A stretch of DNA of 62,720 nt from positions 1 to 62,720 of the forward strand of contig NZ_JNJY01000004.1 in assembly GCF_000701825.1 (NCBI RefSeq). The letters are read 5' to 3'. This document shows positions 1 through 10,006 of the stretch, piece by piece; within the stretch, counting starts at the first letter, position 1, and each line of letters begins with the position of its first letter. The stretch comes from Mycoplasma collis ATCC 35278. GTDB taxonomy: Bacteria > Bacillota_I > Bacilli_A > Mycoplasmatales > Metamycoplasmataceae. The position numbers were made by a program, and so were the translations under genes. The notes below the pieces were generated by a model. That model was not told the origin of the DNA and ran no database searches. It saw only the letters and a list, made by a program, of their open reading frames with translations.

Positions 1-702
1 GCTATAAACGCATTATTAAAAGAAAAACCATGAATAAATGTAAAAGAATCCAGAGTTTCTGCTATTAAAGCTATATTAGCTGCCTCTGCTAAAACAAAAA
101 AAGATGATAGCAATTATAAACCTAATGGATTAAACTCAGTTTATGGTTCGGGTTTGATTGATTATAAAAAAATGAAAATTGCTGCAGATAATTTAAAAAT
201 TATTAGTGCAGGAAGAGAAAAACAAGGTGAATATGTTTTCGAAAGTAATAATTTATATTTAACTAGAGGTGAAAATATAAAAATTGCTTCTGCTTGAATG
301 AATAATGGTGGAATTTTAAAAAACAAAGAAAATAGACCTATTCTTAGTTATAATTGATGAGATTTTTTAAATCCAATTGGACTTCTTCCTAAAACAATAG
401 GAAAAATTCCTGGAGAAATAAAATGAAATCTTGAACACAATAATGAAGAATGATTAAAAAAAGATGAAGCTGAAAAAAGACAAAATAATAAATTTTTTAT
501 AGATTTTGATTTATATTTAGAAAAATGAAATGGCTATTTATGAGAAACAGTTAAATCAGTAACAGTTGTAAATAGTAATATTGAAGTGATAGATTATGAT
601 ATTAATGAATCTGGAAAATATAGAATAAGAGTTAAAAAATATTCAAACATTTTTGAAAATTCAATAAATGATGTTTTAGCGGTGACATATGTTAAAAATT
701 AA
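1..702 (+). CDS. S8 (subtilisin-like) serine peptidase, C-terminal part; 5' end outside window
   Basis: The reading frame is open from base 1 to a TAA at 700-702 with TGA read as Trp. Near the start, the residues SVYGSGLIDYKKM match the way a subtilase catalytic domain ends, just after the region that carries the catalytic Ser in the family. That Ser and the rest of the triad lie outside the window. About 170 residues follow that look like a beta-rich C-terminal domain ending ILAVTYVKN-like (here VLAVTYVKN). Mycoplasma S8 peptidases are usually surface-exposed or secreted. A diverged copy of this tail is found on the other strand at 15462-16170. The downstream lipoprotein start overlaps this stop by 14 bases, so the two are probably co-translated. 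Confidence 0.75.
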
Positions 703-1447
703 ACTTAAAAAATTATTTTGCTATATTGGAGCGGTTTTAAGCTTAGGAAACTTTTGAACTTTAACTAGTTGTTCATATTTAATCGGAATTAAAGATAATA
801 ATACAGATGAAAGTACTCAAAATATTAGAGATTTATTGAAAAAATATAAAAAAGAAAATAATAAAAACTTTTTTTTAAATGAAAAACAAATTGATAAATT
901 AAATGATGAAGCTGAAAAAATAATTTCAAAACATTATAATAAATGAAATATAACTAACAAAGGTTTTTATGGACCTTTATATATAGAAAATGGAAATGAA
1001 AAAAGAATAGAACTAATAAATAAACAAAATAAAATTTTTATTTCTTTAAAAGATGTTGAAACTATAATTGAAAAAAAACAAATAATTATAAAAAATGAAA
1101 AAGAATATAAAAAATATTTTCCAAATTATAAATTTAATAATAATTTAACTGAATTTTTTAAAACACATAACGTAATTGCGTTTTATTTATTAAGAGCTGA
1201 TGTTTTATTTAATAGTATTAATCATATTTATCCAAAAAAAACAGGTGATAAAATCGAAATTTTTCGTTTTAACTTAAAGGATATTAATCTTCACACTCCC
1301 ATAACCGCTAATATAGGTCAAGATTATATTTATTTTTTTCCTTATGAAAAAAAATATGAAATTGATTTTAAAAATAATGAACTTAAAACTTTAGAATCAA
1401 TAGAATATTTGTATAAAATTAATGAAGAAAATGAACAACAAAATTAA
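689..1447 (+). CDS. Lipoprotein, paralogue A of a tandem pair
   Basis: A 252-residue protein starts MLKIKLKKLFCYIGAVLSLG and has a signal peptide ending in the lipobox-like LTSCS, so it is predicted to be lipidated on Cys and anchored outside the membrane. The mature part is Lys/Asn/Glu-rich and I recognise no domain. The next gene (1511-2287) is a clear paralogue: both share the stretch KKYKKENNKNFFLNEKQI and the C-terminal FFPYEKKYEI block. A more distant relative is at 14720-15475. All three begin with the same few residues, and two of the three follow an S8-peptidase tail with a 14-base overlap. This suggests a peptidase/lipoprotein pair working together; the function itself is unknown. 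Confidence 0.8.
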
Positions 1448-1510
1448 ATAATATATAATATTTAAATTTAAATTTTGGTAATAAAAACAAATAGAATCTA
1501 GGAGTTACTT

Positions 1511-2287
1511 ATGTTAAAAATTAAACTTAAAAAAATGTTTTGCTATGCTGGAGCTATTTTAAGTTTAGGCGCACTTTGATCTTTAACTAGTTGTTCTTAT
1601 ATAGTAAAAAAAATATCAAATTTTCCTTCTGAAAATAAAATTTTGTATCCAAGTGATCGCAATTTAAATGAACTTTTAGAAAAATATAAAAAAGAAAATA
1701 ATAAAAACTTTTTTTTAAATGAAAAACAAATTAAAGAATTAAATCGTAAAGCACGAAAAATAATTTCTAAACATTATGAAATATGAGATATAACTAATGA
1801 AAAATTATACGGGCCTAAATATTATTTATTAACTAATGAAATAAAAAACGAGCTAATCAACAAAAAGCAAGAATTCATTTCTCATGAAACAGTTGAAGAT
1901 ATTATTGACCAAAAACAAATAATTATTAAGAATTATAAAGAATATAAAAAATATTTTCCTAATTATAAATTAAATGATTATTTAATTAATTTTTTTAAAA
2001 CACATAATTTAATTGCATTTCATTTATCTGAAGCGAATACTTTTTTTAATCATATTAATCACATTTATCCTAAAATGACAAATAATAAAATAGAAATCTG
2101 ACGTTTTAATCTAATAGATGTTAATCGTTTTACTCCAATACGTGCAGATATAGATAATGATTATATTTTTTTCTTCCCTTATGAAAAAAAATATGAAATT
2201 GAATTTAAAAATAACCAGCTTAAAACTTTGGAATCAATGGAATTTTTATTTAAAATTAATGAAGAAAATGAAGAATTTTTAAAATAA
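1511..2287 (+). CDS. Lipoprotein, paralogue B of a tandem pair
   Basis: A 258-residue lipoprotein with signal MLKIKLKKMFCYAGAILSLG and lipobox LTSCS. Over most of its length it aligns with the upstream gene at 689-1447, differing by many substitutions and an N-terminal insertion of roughly ten residues, so it looks like a fairly old tandem duplication. It has its own signals: TATAAT about 55 bases upstream (near 1452) and an AGGAG ribosome site at about 1500-1504. It may therefore be expressed separately from the peptidase pair. No known domain was recognised. Confidence 0.8.
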
Positions 2288-2338
2288 ATAACAATAAAAA
2301 AGAAAATCACTAGAAATAAATTAAAATTTTATTTTTGT

Positions 2339-2370
2339 TATAATTTATTAAAAATTTATTTTCAAAGGAG
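2339..2370 (+). promoter_or_regulatory. tsaD promoter -10 box and ribosome site
   Basis: TATAAT at 2339-2344 and AAAGGAG at 2364-2370, four bases... (2371-2373 gap) before the ATG at 2374. No good -35 box is visible, which is common in mycoplasmas. The leader would be only about 20 bases. Confidence 0.6.
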
Positions 2371-2373
2371 AAT

Positions 2374-3312
2374 ATGGTAATTTTAGGAATTGAATCGAGC
2401 CACGATGATACATCTATAGCTATATTAAAAGATAATAAAATTATAAAAAATATAATTTTAAGTCAAATTGAAATTCATAAAAAATATGGGGGAACAGTTC
2501 CTGAAATCGCTTCTCGTGAACATGTTCATAATATTGCTTTTATTTTTGAACAAATAAAAGCATATATTGAACTATCTGAAATTGATTATATTGCTTATAC
2601 TAATAAACCTGGATTAATAGGAGCATTGCAAATTGGTTATTTATTTGCTAAAGCTATTGCTATAACTTTGGAAAAACCTTTATTACCTATAAATCACCTT
2701 ATGGGACATTTTTTTTCCGTTGCTATAGATAATGAAATAATTTATCCTGCATTAGGTTTACTTGTCTCTGGAGGACATTCACAAATAATATTGGCGAAAA
2801 ATAGTCAAAATATTGAAATAATAGGTGAAACTCAAGATGATGCCATTGGTGAAGTTTATGATAAATTAGCTAGAAAATTAAATTTAGGATTTCCTGGCGG
2901 ACCAATAATTGATCAAATTTATCATTCACTAGATGATAAATTTGAAAGTAACATTAAATTGACAACTCCTAAAATTATTAATGAATTTGATTTTAGTTTT
3001 AGCGGTATTAAAACACAAGTTATTAATTTAATTAACAATTATCAAAATAAAAAAATAGAATTACCTATTAACGATATTGTTTTTAGTTTTCAGAAAACAA
3101 TTGTTAATTATTTACTTAATATTTTTAAAAAAGCTCTTTTAAAATATAATGTAAAATCGATAACACTCTCTGGCGGTGTTTCTGCTAATAAATATTTAAG
3201 AAAAAAATTTCTATCTCTTCATACTAATGCTTTAGTTCCTAATTTTGAATATTGTACAGATAATGGAGCTATGATAGCTAAAGCAGCTCAAATAATTTAT
3301 AAATTAAAATAA
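2374..3312 (+). CDS. tsaD: tRNA N6-threonylcarbamoyladenosine (t6A) transferase subunit TsaD
   Basis: A 312-residue member of the Kae1/TsaD (Gcp) ASKHA-ATPase family. It starts with the diagnostic MVILGIESSHDDTSIAI. Metal-binding histidines of the HxxxH type appear in NHLMGHFFS, and the nucleotide-binding loops LLVSGGHSQ and LSGGVSANKYLR are present. TsaD transfers the threonylcarbamoyl group from TC-AMP to A37 of ANN-decoding tRNAs, with TsaB and TsaE as partners in bacteria. Both partner genes sit directly next to it on the opposite strand (3350-4309). The length is slightly short for the family (about 330-340 residues), typical of reduced genomes. It has its own promoter and an AAAGGAG ribosome site. 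Confidence 0.95.
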   Translation: MVILGIESSHDDTSIAILKDNKIIKNIILSQIEIHKKYGGTVPEIASREHVHNIAFIFEQIKAYIELSEIDYIAYTNKPGLIGALQIGYLFAKAIAITLEKPLLPINHLMGHFFSVAIDNEIIYPALGLLVSGGHSQIILAKNSQNIEIIGETQDDAIGEVYDKLARKLNLGFPGGPIIDQIYHSLDDKFESNIKLTTPKIINEFDFSFSGIKTQVINLINNYQNKKIELPINDIVFSFQKTIVNYLLNIFKKALLKYNVKSITLSGGVSANKYLRKKFLSLHTNALVPNFEYCTDNGAMIAKAAQIIYKLK

Positions 3313-3351
3313 AAAAAACTAAATAACTAATTTAATTATTTAGTTTTTTTT
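3312..3351. terminator. Bidirectional terminator between tsaD and tsaB
   Basis: An inverted repeat with an ACTAAATAA / TTATTTAGT core, flanked by an A run on the left and a T run on the right, with a 9-base loop. The two genes converge here, so it can serve both. Confidence 0.75.
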
Positions 3352-3907
3352 ATTTTAACTGTTGTCCAATATTTGTTTTTTTAATATACAAAGGTTTAAT
3401 ATTTAAAACGTTTTTTTCCAATTTAAAAACATTATTTTCAACTAAATTTTGAAAATTATTTAATAAATTTTGAAAATTAAAATTATTTTCAGTTTTTTTA
3501 TTTATTATTTTAATTTCTGAATGAAGTTTACCATTTTTAGCAAATGCTTGGTAGCTTGTGTTACCTTTTGCATCAATTAAATATTCTTTTTTTTCTTGAT
3601 TATCAAAAGATAATAAATTAAATGTGTTGGTGGAATAAATTTTAGCATTTGTTATTTGAACAATAGTTCTGATAAAAACTAGTCCAATTCTCACACCTGT
3701 AAAACTACCCGGGCCTAAATTTAGATAAAAATTTTTGATGTTAAATGCTTTTAATTTATTTGAATTTAATAATTCTAAAAATAAATCAGCTAAAATTTCC
3801 GCTTTTTGTTTAAGATTTTTTTTGATAATAAAGTCTATTAATTTAAATTCCTCATCAAATAATGCAATTATTAAATCTTCATTACAGCTATCGAAAAAAA
3901 TATTCAT
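3350..3907 (-). CDS. tsaB: tRNA t6A biosynthesis protein TsaB
   Basis: A 185-residue TsaB (YeaZ) homologue. It is a truncated ASKHA-fold protein starting MNIFFDSCNEDLIIALFDE and carrying the family signature LGPGSFTGVRIGL (residues about 65-77). TsaB is the scaffold that bridges TsaD and TsaE; it has no catalytic activity of its own. It lies three bases downstream of tsaE and converges with tsaD, so all three proteins that act after TC-AMP synthesis are encoded in 2 kb. The C-terminal half is short and Asn/Lys-rich, as expected for a mycoplasma. Confidence 0.9.
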   Translation of the reverse strand: MNIFFDSCNEDLIIALFDEEFKLIDFIIKKNLKQKAEILADLFLELLNSNKLKAFNIKNFYLNLGPGSFTGVRIGLVFIRTIVQITNAKIYSTNTFNLLSFDNQEKKEYLIDAKGNTSYQAFAKNGKLHSEIKIINKKTENNFNFQNLLNNFQNLVENNVFKLEKNVLNIKPLYIKKTNIGQQLK

Positions 3908-3910
3908 AAA

Positions 3911-4309
3911 TTAATTTAAATTTGTTATTTTATAAATTCTTTCATCAAAATTATCGCTAAAAAATATTTCTATTTTTAATTTTTTAGCATAATTATTAAA
4001 TGAAATATTTTCCGCTCATTCTACGATAACTTTTTTATTATCAAAATAATCTTCAAATTCTTCAAGTGTTCCTTTTAACTTATAAGCATCAATATGAACT
4101 AAATTACTATAAATTTTCATTAAATTAAAAGTTGGTGAATTAACAGTTTCATTAATATTTAATCTTTCTGCTATTTTTTTAACTAACGTTGTTTTACCAG
4201 CGCCAAGTTCACCTGATAATAATAAAAATTGTCAATCTATTTCCATTATTTGATCAACAATTTTTGATATTTGATTTATATTACATTTAAACTCTAATGT
4301 TTTAAACAT
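3911..4309 (-). CDS. tsaE: tRNA t6A biosynthesis ATPase TsaE
   Basis: A 132-residue protein, TGA-Trp containing, with the P-loop GELGAGKTTLVK near residues 33-44 and the TsaE motif SPTFNL (residues about 58-63). A conserved acidic VEWAE segment follows at about residues 93-97. TsaE is the small ATPase that resets the TsaBD complex in t6A synthesis. It lies between proS (ends 4318, upstream on this strand) and tsaB, and the three genes are so tightly packed that they are probably one transcript. Confidence 0.9.
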
Positions 4310-4317
4310 TTTGAATT

Positions 4318-5748
4318 TTAATATGATTTTGCAAAAATAACAAATCTTTTAGTTGGTTTTTTAGTAATAATACAAATACCTTCTTCAGCTTTATCAGAAA
4401 ATTTAGATGTAACACATCTGCTAGTAGCCCCTGTTTCTTCTTGAATTCTTATTTCTTCTGCTTCATCACCATTAAATGGGGCTAATACAAAACGATTTTC
4501 TTTTATTTTTTCTTTAAATTCCTCATAGTTATCAACTTTTACTATGTTTTGTTCTAATCTTTTTTTAGCATTTAAATATAAATCATTTTGAATAACATCC
4601 AAAAGATAAATTACCATTTTTTTAACTTCATTGATATTAACTTTAATTTTTTCGTGTGTATCACGTCTTACTAATGTAACTTCATTGTTTTCAATATCTT
4701 TAGGTCCTATGTCAATTCTTAAAGGAACTCCTCTTATTTCAGAACGCGCTGATTTAAAACCAGGTTGGTTATCACTTTTATCTATTCTTACTCTAAAATT
4801 TTTAGATAATTTTTTATAAATTTCCGAACTTGCTTTTTTAATTTTAGGTGATTTATCACTGAAAAATTCTAAAATATCAATTTGAACTGGGGCTATTTTA
4901 GGCGGAATAATAATACCATAATCATCTCCGTGTGTCATAATTAAAGCCCCTATAACTCTAGTTGATAAACCAAAAGATGTTTGATATGCATATTCATCTT
5001 TATTTTCATTATTTTTAAAACTTATTTTAAAACTTTTGGAAAAGTTTTGACCTAAATAATGAGAAGTTGCTGATTGTAAAGCTTTACCATCTTTCATCAT
5101 AGCTTCTAATGTATAAGTTGAAAAAGCACCAGCAAATTTTTCCTTATTAGTTTTTTTACCTAATATTGTTGGAATAGCTAAATATTTTTTAAAAAACTTT
5201 TGATAAATTCAAATCATGTTATTAGCGAATTTTCTAGCTTCAAGCGCATTATCATGAATAGTATGCCCTTCATGTCATAAAAATTCTGTATTTCTTAAAA
5301 AAGGATTTGTTGTTTTTTCTCATCTCATTACAGAAGTTCATTGATTATATAAAATTGGTAAATCCTTATAAGAATTTATACTTCTTTTAAATAAATCAGC
5401 AAATAAAACTTCGCTAGTAGGTCTTATATATAATTTATTTTGTAATTTTTTTTCACCTACTTGGGTTACAGTAACAAGTTCAGGAGCAAAACCTTTAATG
5501 TGATCTTTTTCAATTTGAATAAAAAAATCAGGAATTAAAGTTGGTAAATAAACATTTTGAATCCCCTTTTTTTTGAATTGTCCATTTAAAATAGTTTGAA
5601 TATTTTCTCAAATTTCATAAGCAGAGGGTTTATAAATTATTGTTCCTTTAACTGGGCCATATTCAATTAGTTCACCATTTTTAATTACATCAACATACCA
5701 TTTAGCAAAATTTTCATTAATTGGCGTTATTTTATCTAATTTTTTCAT
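4318..5748 (-). CDS. proS: Prolyl-tRNA synthetase (ProRS, short archaeal/eukaryal-like type)
   Basis: A 476-residue class II synthetase that charges tRNA-Pro. Visible landmarks: [11 protein letters not shown] (motif 2 region, residue about 135), FLWHEGHT, and [19 protein letters not shown], which is motif 3 plus the start of the anticodon-binding domain. It lacks the roughly 180-residue editing insertion of the long bacterial type and ends in VIFAKSY, typical of the short type found in mycoplasmas. The start is the ATG at 5746-5748. It is the first gene of the proS-tsaE-tsaB run, and its promoter region is shared with the divergent gyrA. Confidence 0.93.
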
Positions 5749-5902
5749 ATTATTAATTTTAACATTATTTTTTAATTTTCTTAAATTTCTTGTTTTTTCT
5801 AAAATAAAAAATTATTTTTTTAAAAAAACAAGAAAAATTTATTTTTTACAATTTTTTTTACCGAAAATAGCCATTTATCAAAGAATTTTTGTAGTTTTTT
5901 AG

Positions 5903-5908
5903 TATAAT
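5903..5908 (+). promoter_or_regulatory. Probable -10 box for gyrA
   Basis: A perfect TATAAT at 5903-5908, about 55 bases before the gyrA start. A TTGTAG lies only 8 bases upstream, too close to be its -35. The 215-base gap 5749-5963 holds the divergent signals for proS and gyrA and no ORF. Confidence 0.45.
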
Positions 5909-5963
5909 TTTTAATATTATATTTTACTATGTAATTTATTATATAGTTTAGATTGAGGTTTTT

Positions 5964-8585
5964 ATGATTTTTGATGATGATAAAGTTGAAAAAAAAGAAA
6001 ATGAAATAAAAGAAGATGAGCTTTTTTATAATGATGAAGATGAAATAAAAACTGTTTTTAGTTCAAAAAATAAAGATGAAATTGAACAAGAAGCTGAAGA
6101 AGAAGCTCCACAAGAAAAAGAAGAATATAAAGTAAGATCACAAATATTAGAAAACGAGACTCAAGGAATAATTCCAAAAGATATTTCTAATGAAATGAGA
6201 AATTCATTTTTAGAATATGCAATGTCAGTTATTGTCTCAAGAGCACTTCCTGATGCTAGAGATGGACTTAAACCTGTTCACAGAAGAATTTTATATGGAA
6301 TGAGCGAATTAGGGATAACAAGCTCAGTAGCTCATAAAAAATCAGCCAGAATTGTTGGAGATGTTTTAGGTAAATATCATCCACATGGTGATGCTTCAGT
6401 TTATGATGCTATGGTTAGAATGGCGCAAGATTTTTCATTAAGATATCCTTTGATTGATGGTCATGGTAATTTTGGTTCTATCGATGGTGATGAAGCCGCT
6501 GCAATGCGTTATACAGAAGCTAGAATGTCTAAAATAGCAATGTTAATGATTGAAGGTATTAAGAAAAATACTGTTGATTTTGTTGAAAATTATGATGCTT
6601 CTGAAATTGAGCCTACCATTTTACCAGCTAAATTTCCTAATTTATTAGTTTCAGGAGTTTCAGGGATAGCTGTTGGTATGGCTACTACTATAGCGCCACA
6701 TAATTTAAGTGAAGTTATTAACGCTGTTATTGCTTTAGCTAAAAATAGCGAAATAACTACGCATGAGTTAATGAAACACATTAAAGGGCCAGATTTCCCT
6801 ACAGGAGCAACAATTTTAGGAAAAAGCGGAATTATTAAAGCTTATGAAACAGGAAAAGGAAGTTTTTATTTAAGAGCTAAAACTAGAATTGAACAATTAA
6901 AAAGTGGAAAAAGCAAAATTATTGTTTATGAAATTCCTTATGAAGTTAAAAAGCCAATTTTAATTGAAAAAATCGCGCAATTAATTAAAGAAAAGAAACT
7001 TGAAGGAATAAGCGACATAAGAGATGAAACATCAAGAGAAGGAATAAGGGTTATAATTGAAATTAAAAAAGGCTTTATTCCTGAAGTTGTTTTAAATAAT
7101 TTATACAAATTAACTTCTTTACAAATAAGTTATTCATTAAATATGATTGCTCTTGTTAAAAATGTTCCTAAATTATTAAATTTAAAACAAATTTTAGAAG
7201 TATATTTAGAACACCAAATCGATGTATTTACTAGAAGATTACAATTTGATTTAAATAAAGCACAAGAAAGAATTCATGTCTTAGAAGGACTTAAAATTGC
7301 AATCGAAAATATTGATGAAGTTATTAGAATTATTAGAAGTTCACATTCTGATGCTCAAGCACAAGAAAGATTAGCTCAAAAATTTAATTTAAGTCAAATT
7401 CAAACAAAAGCTATTATCGATATGAGATTAAGCAGACTTACAAATCTTGCTATTGAAAAATTAATTAGCGAAATGCAAGAGCTATATACAAAAATCAAAG
7501 AGCTTACTGAAATATTAGAATCTAAAGAAAAATTAATTAATTTAATTATTGAAGAATTAGAAGAAATAAAAACTAATTTTGGTGATGAAAGAAGAACTGA
7601 AATTAACGATTATGAAATGGGTGAAATCCAAGATGAAGATTTAATCCCTTCAGAACAAGTAGTTTTAACTTTAACTAATAATGGCTATGTAAAAAGAATT
7701 AATTTGGAAGAATATAGAATTCAAAATCGTGGTGGAGTTGGTTCAAATACTGCAACTACATATCAAGATGATAACCTTCATTCATTATTAATAACTAATA
7801 CTCATACTGATTTATTAATATTTAGTTCCAAAGCTAAAGTTTATAAAATAAGAACATATAAAATCCCTGAACAATCTAAACAATCAAAAGGTATTCCTTT
7901 TATTAATTTAATTAATATTGAAAAAGATGAAAAAGTTGTTTCAATGTTTTCGATTAATGAATATAACGCGAATCAATCACTAATTACTGTAACTAAAAAA
8001 GGAATTATTAAAAAAACATTATTAGAACATTACGCTTCAATTAATTCGAAAGGAAAAATTGCTCTTAAATTAATAGAAGATGATGAATTAATTAAAGTTT
8101 TTGTCGCTAATGAAAATGATGAAATTTTAATAGCGGCTTCCAATAATAGAGTTGTAAGATTTGAAAATAATTCACTAAGAAATCTTTCAAGAAACTCAGC
8201 TGGAGTTAAAACAATAAAAATTAGTGATAATGAACAAGTAATTGGAGCTAATTCTTCTTCAGAAGGTAAATATATTTTAGCACTGGGTTCATTAGGATTT
8301 GGTAAACTTACTTCAATTGAAGATTATAGAAAAACTTCAAGAAATGCTAAAGGTGTTATTACTATTAATGGCAAAAAAGCTGGCGAACTTGTTTACTTTG
8401 CAGCTGTTAATGGAGATGAAGATATTTTAATTTTAACTAAAAAAGGAATTGCTTTAAGACTTAACTTATCACAAATTTCAGAAAGCTCTAGAAACACTAA
8501 AGGTGTTAAAATGATAACTTTAAAAAATGGTGATAAAATTAAATCAATAGCTGTAATTCCAGTTAAAGAAGAACCTGAAAAATAA
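5964..8585 (+). CDS. gyrA: DNA gyrase subunit A
   Basis: An 873-residue GyrA. An acidic, disordered-looking N-terminal extension covers residues 1 to about 65. The breakage-reunion domain then starts at about residue 70 ([20 protein letters not shown]). The active-site Tyr is about residue 183 in AMRYTEAR. The C-terminal six-bladed domain carries a GyrA-box-like QNRGGVG at about residue 586, which separates it from ParC (encoded at 30806). It introduces negative supercoils with GyrB; gyrB is not in this window. In the quinolone region the sequence is [12 protein letters not shown]: Ala144 occupies the position of E. coli Ser83, while the acidic residue (Asp148, E. coli Asp87) is kept. Confidence 0.96.
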   Translation: MIFDDDKVEKKENEIKEDELFYNDEDEIKTVFSSKNKDEIEQEAEEEAPQEKEEYKVRSQILENETQGIIPKDISNEMRNSFLEYAMSVIVSRALPDARDGLKPVHRRILYGMSELGITSSVAHKKSARIVGDVLGKYHPHGDASVYDAMVRMAQDFSLRYPLIDGHGNFGSIDGDEAAAMRYTEARMSKIAMLMIEGIKKNTVDFVENYDASEIEPTILPAKFPNLLVSGVSGIAVGMATTIAPHNLSEVINAVIALAKNSEITTHELMKHIKGPDFPTGATILGKSGIIKAYETGKGSFYLRAKTRIEQLKSGKSKIIVYEIPYEVKKPILIEKIAQLIKEKKLEGISDIRDETSREGIRVIIEIKKGFIPEVVLNNLYKLTSLQISYSLNMIALVKNVPKLLNLKQILEVYLEHQIDVFTRRLQFDLNKAQERIHVLEGLKIAIENIDEVIRIIRSSHSDAQAQERLAQKFNLSQIQTKAIIDMRLSRLTNLAIEKLISEMQELYTKIKELTEILESKEKLINLIIEELEEIKTNFGDERRTEINDYEMGEIQDEDLIPSEQVVLTLTNNGYVKRINLEEYRIQNRGGVGSNTATTYQDDNLHSLLITNTHTDLLIFSSKAKVYKIRTYKIPEQSKQSKGIPFINLINIEKDEKVVSMFSINEYNANQSLITVTKKGIIKKTLLEHYASINSKGKIALKLIEDDELIKVFVANENDEILIAASNNRVVRFENNSLRNLSRNSAGVKTIKISDNEQVIGANSSSEGKYILALGSLGFGKLTSIEDYRKTSRNAKGVITINGKKAGELVYFAAVNGDEDILILTKKGIALRLNLSQISESSRNTKGVKMITLKNGDKIKSIAVIPVKEEPEK

Positions 8586-8589
8586 TATT

Positions 8590-8630
8590 AAAAAAATGAA
8601 ATAGATTTATTTTCTCTATTTCATTTTTTT
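8590..8630. terminator. Bidirectional terminator between gyrA and the flavin enzyme gene
   Basis: Inverted repeat ATGAAATAGA / TCTATTTCAT with flanking A and T runs; the genes converge on it. Confidence 0.75.
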
Positions 8631-8650
8631 AATAATTTCATTTATTAAAT

Positions 8651-9637
8651 TTATAGTTCAAAAACTTTATTTATTGATTTTAAATTTTTTACTCTTTCAT
8701 TATAACCAGAAATAAGTTGACAAGCTACAAAATGATTGATATTATATTTTTGAGCAATTTTCAATATTTTTTCTTTTACTTGTGTTTCTGTTCCGTAAAT
8801 AGTTTTATTTAAATTATCAATAACTCTTGTTTTTTCTTCATCATTTTCATAGTGATAATTTTTAATTTCGTTTAAAGTTGGAAAATGTAAAAATTCATTA
8901 AATTCATTTTTCCCTAAAATAAAATGACTAAATACATTAGCTAAGTTTTTTGCTTGATTTTCACTTTTTTTAATAATTATATTTATAGCGAATAATATAT
9001 TTGCTTTTTCGTTATATTTTGCTTTTCAAATTTCATTATATTTTTTTAATGCATTTTCAAAAATTTCTCAATTATGATTTAGAAAAAATCCATATATAAT
9101 TTTTAGTTTATTTTCTGCTGCAAAAATCGCTCCTTCTACAGAACTTACAAGCATATACATATCAGGGCTTTTGTTAGAAAATGGGATAGTTTTAACTTCA
9201 TTTATAAATTTATTTTCTTTATCTCTAACATACAGCAATAATTGCTTAAATTTATTATGATAATCTACGATTGTATTCATTGATTTTTGAACCTTTTCAG
9301 TTCCTGGATTTGAACCCATAGCAAATTTAAATCTATTTTCATGTAATGAATTTAAAGTAAAAATATCTTCCGCGATTTTATATGATGAATGATGACAAAG
9401 TAAAAATCCTGCACTACCTATTTTAATTTTTTTTGTTTTATTAGCTACTTCCAACATAGCAAATGCTGGATTACTAAGCGCAAAAGCATTAACACTATGA
9501 TGTTCGGAAAATCAAATACTTTCAAAATTGTATTTTTCGGCTATTTTAGCTATTTTTGAAATATTTTGAAGAGCAAATTCAGAATTTGAATTTTTATCAA
9601 TAATTCCATATTCCATTAAACTAAATTTTAGTTTCAT
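8651..9637 (-). CDS. Luciferase-like (LLM class) flavin-dependent oxidoreductase
   Basis: A 328-residue protein starting MKLKFSLMEYGIID. It matches the bacterial luciferase-like TIM-barrel family: the segment SIWFSEHHSV (residues about 42-51) is the hallmark of the flavin-binding N-terminal half, and IGSAGFLLCHHSSYKIAEDI matches the family block that follows. Such enzymes use reduced FMN and O2 to oxidise small organic substrates. The substrate here cannot be read from sequence. No flavin reductase gene is nearby. The ribosome site is AAGGAGA before the ATG. Four internal TGA codons are read as Trp. Confidence 0.8.
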
Positions 9638-10006
9638 ATTTTTTTCTCCTTTTTATTTACTAAAAAAATTTTAAATAAAAAGTTTAAATTTTAATATTAA
9701 AAAGTTTTTTTATTTTATTAAACTAAAATTTTTAATTTAAAAAAAATGAAAATTAATCTTTGTATAAGTAGAAAAGTTTTTTATATTTTGCTATATTTTA
9801 CTCTCTTAAAACTCGCTAATTTTTTTCTAATTTTAGCATAAAATTATTTTTAAGAAAGTAAAAAAAATATTTTATTATTTTTAATATGCAAAAAATGTTT
9901 TTTTTTTTTTTTTTACAAGAAAAAAGAATATTTTTTTAATTGTTAAATTAAAATAACGAAAATAAACTTAATAATTATTTTATTAGTGAAAGGATGTACT
10001 GAATAA
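9638..10006. other. Intergenic region between divergent genes, with a long poly-T tract
   Basis: A 369-base gap with no credible ORF. It holds divergent control signals: on the minus strand a TGCTAAAAT-like -10 about 200 bases before the flavin enzyme gene, and on the plus strand a ribosome site (AAAGGA) near 9987 for the lipoprotein at 10007. A 17-base T run is annotated separately. Confidence 0.5.
9898..9914 (-). repeat. 17-bp homopolymer (A17 on the minus strand) after a CTTGTA box
   Basis: On the minus strand the tract reads CTTGTA followed by further A, then C. This is the same arrangement as the poly-A promoter spacers at 13298-13326 and 39694-39721. Here no TATTAT box follows the tract, so it may be a decayed promoter or serve another role. 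Confidence 0.45.

Noticed and set aside
5887-5894. TTGTAG as -35 box for gyrA
   Set aside because: Only 8 bases from TATAAT, too close to function as a -35.
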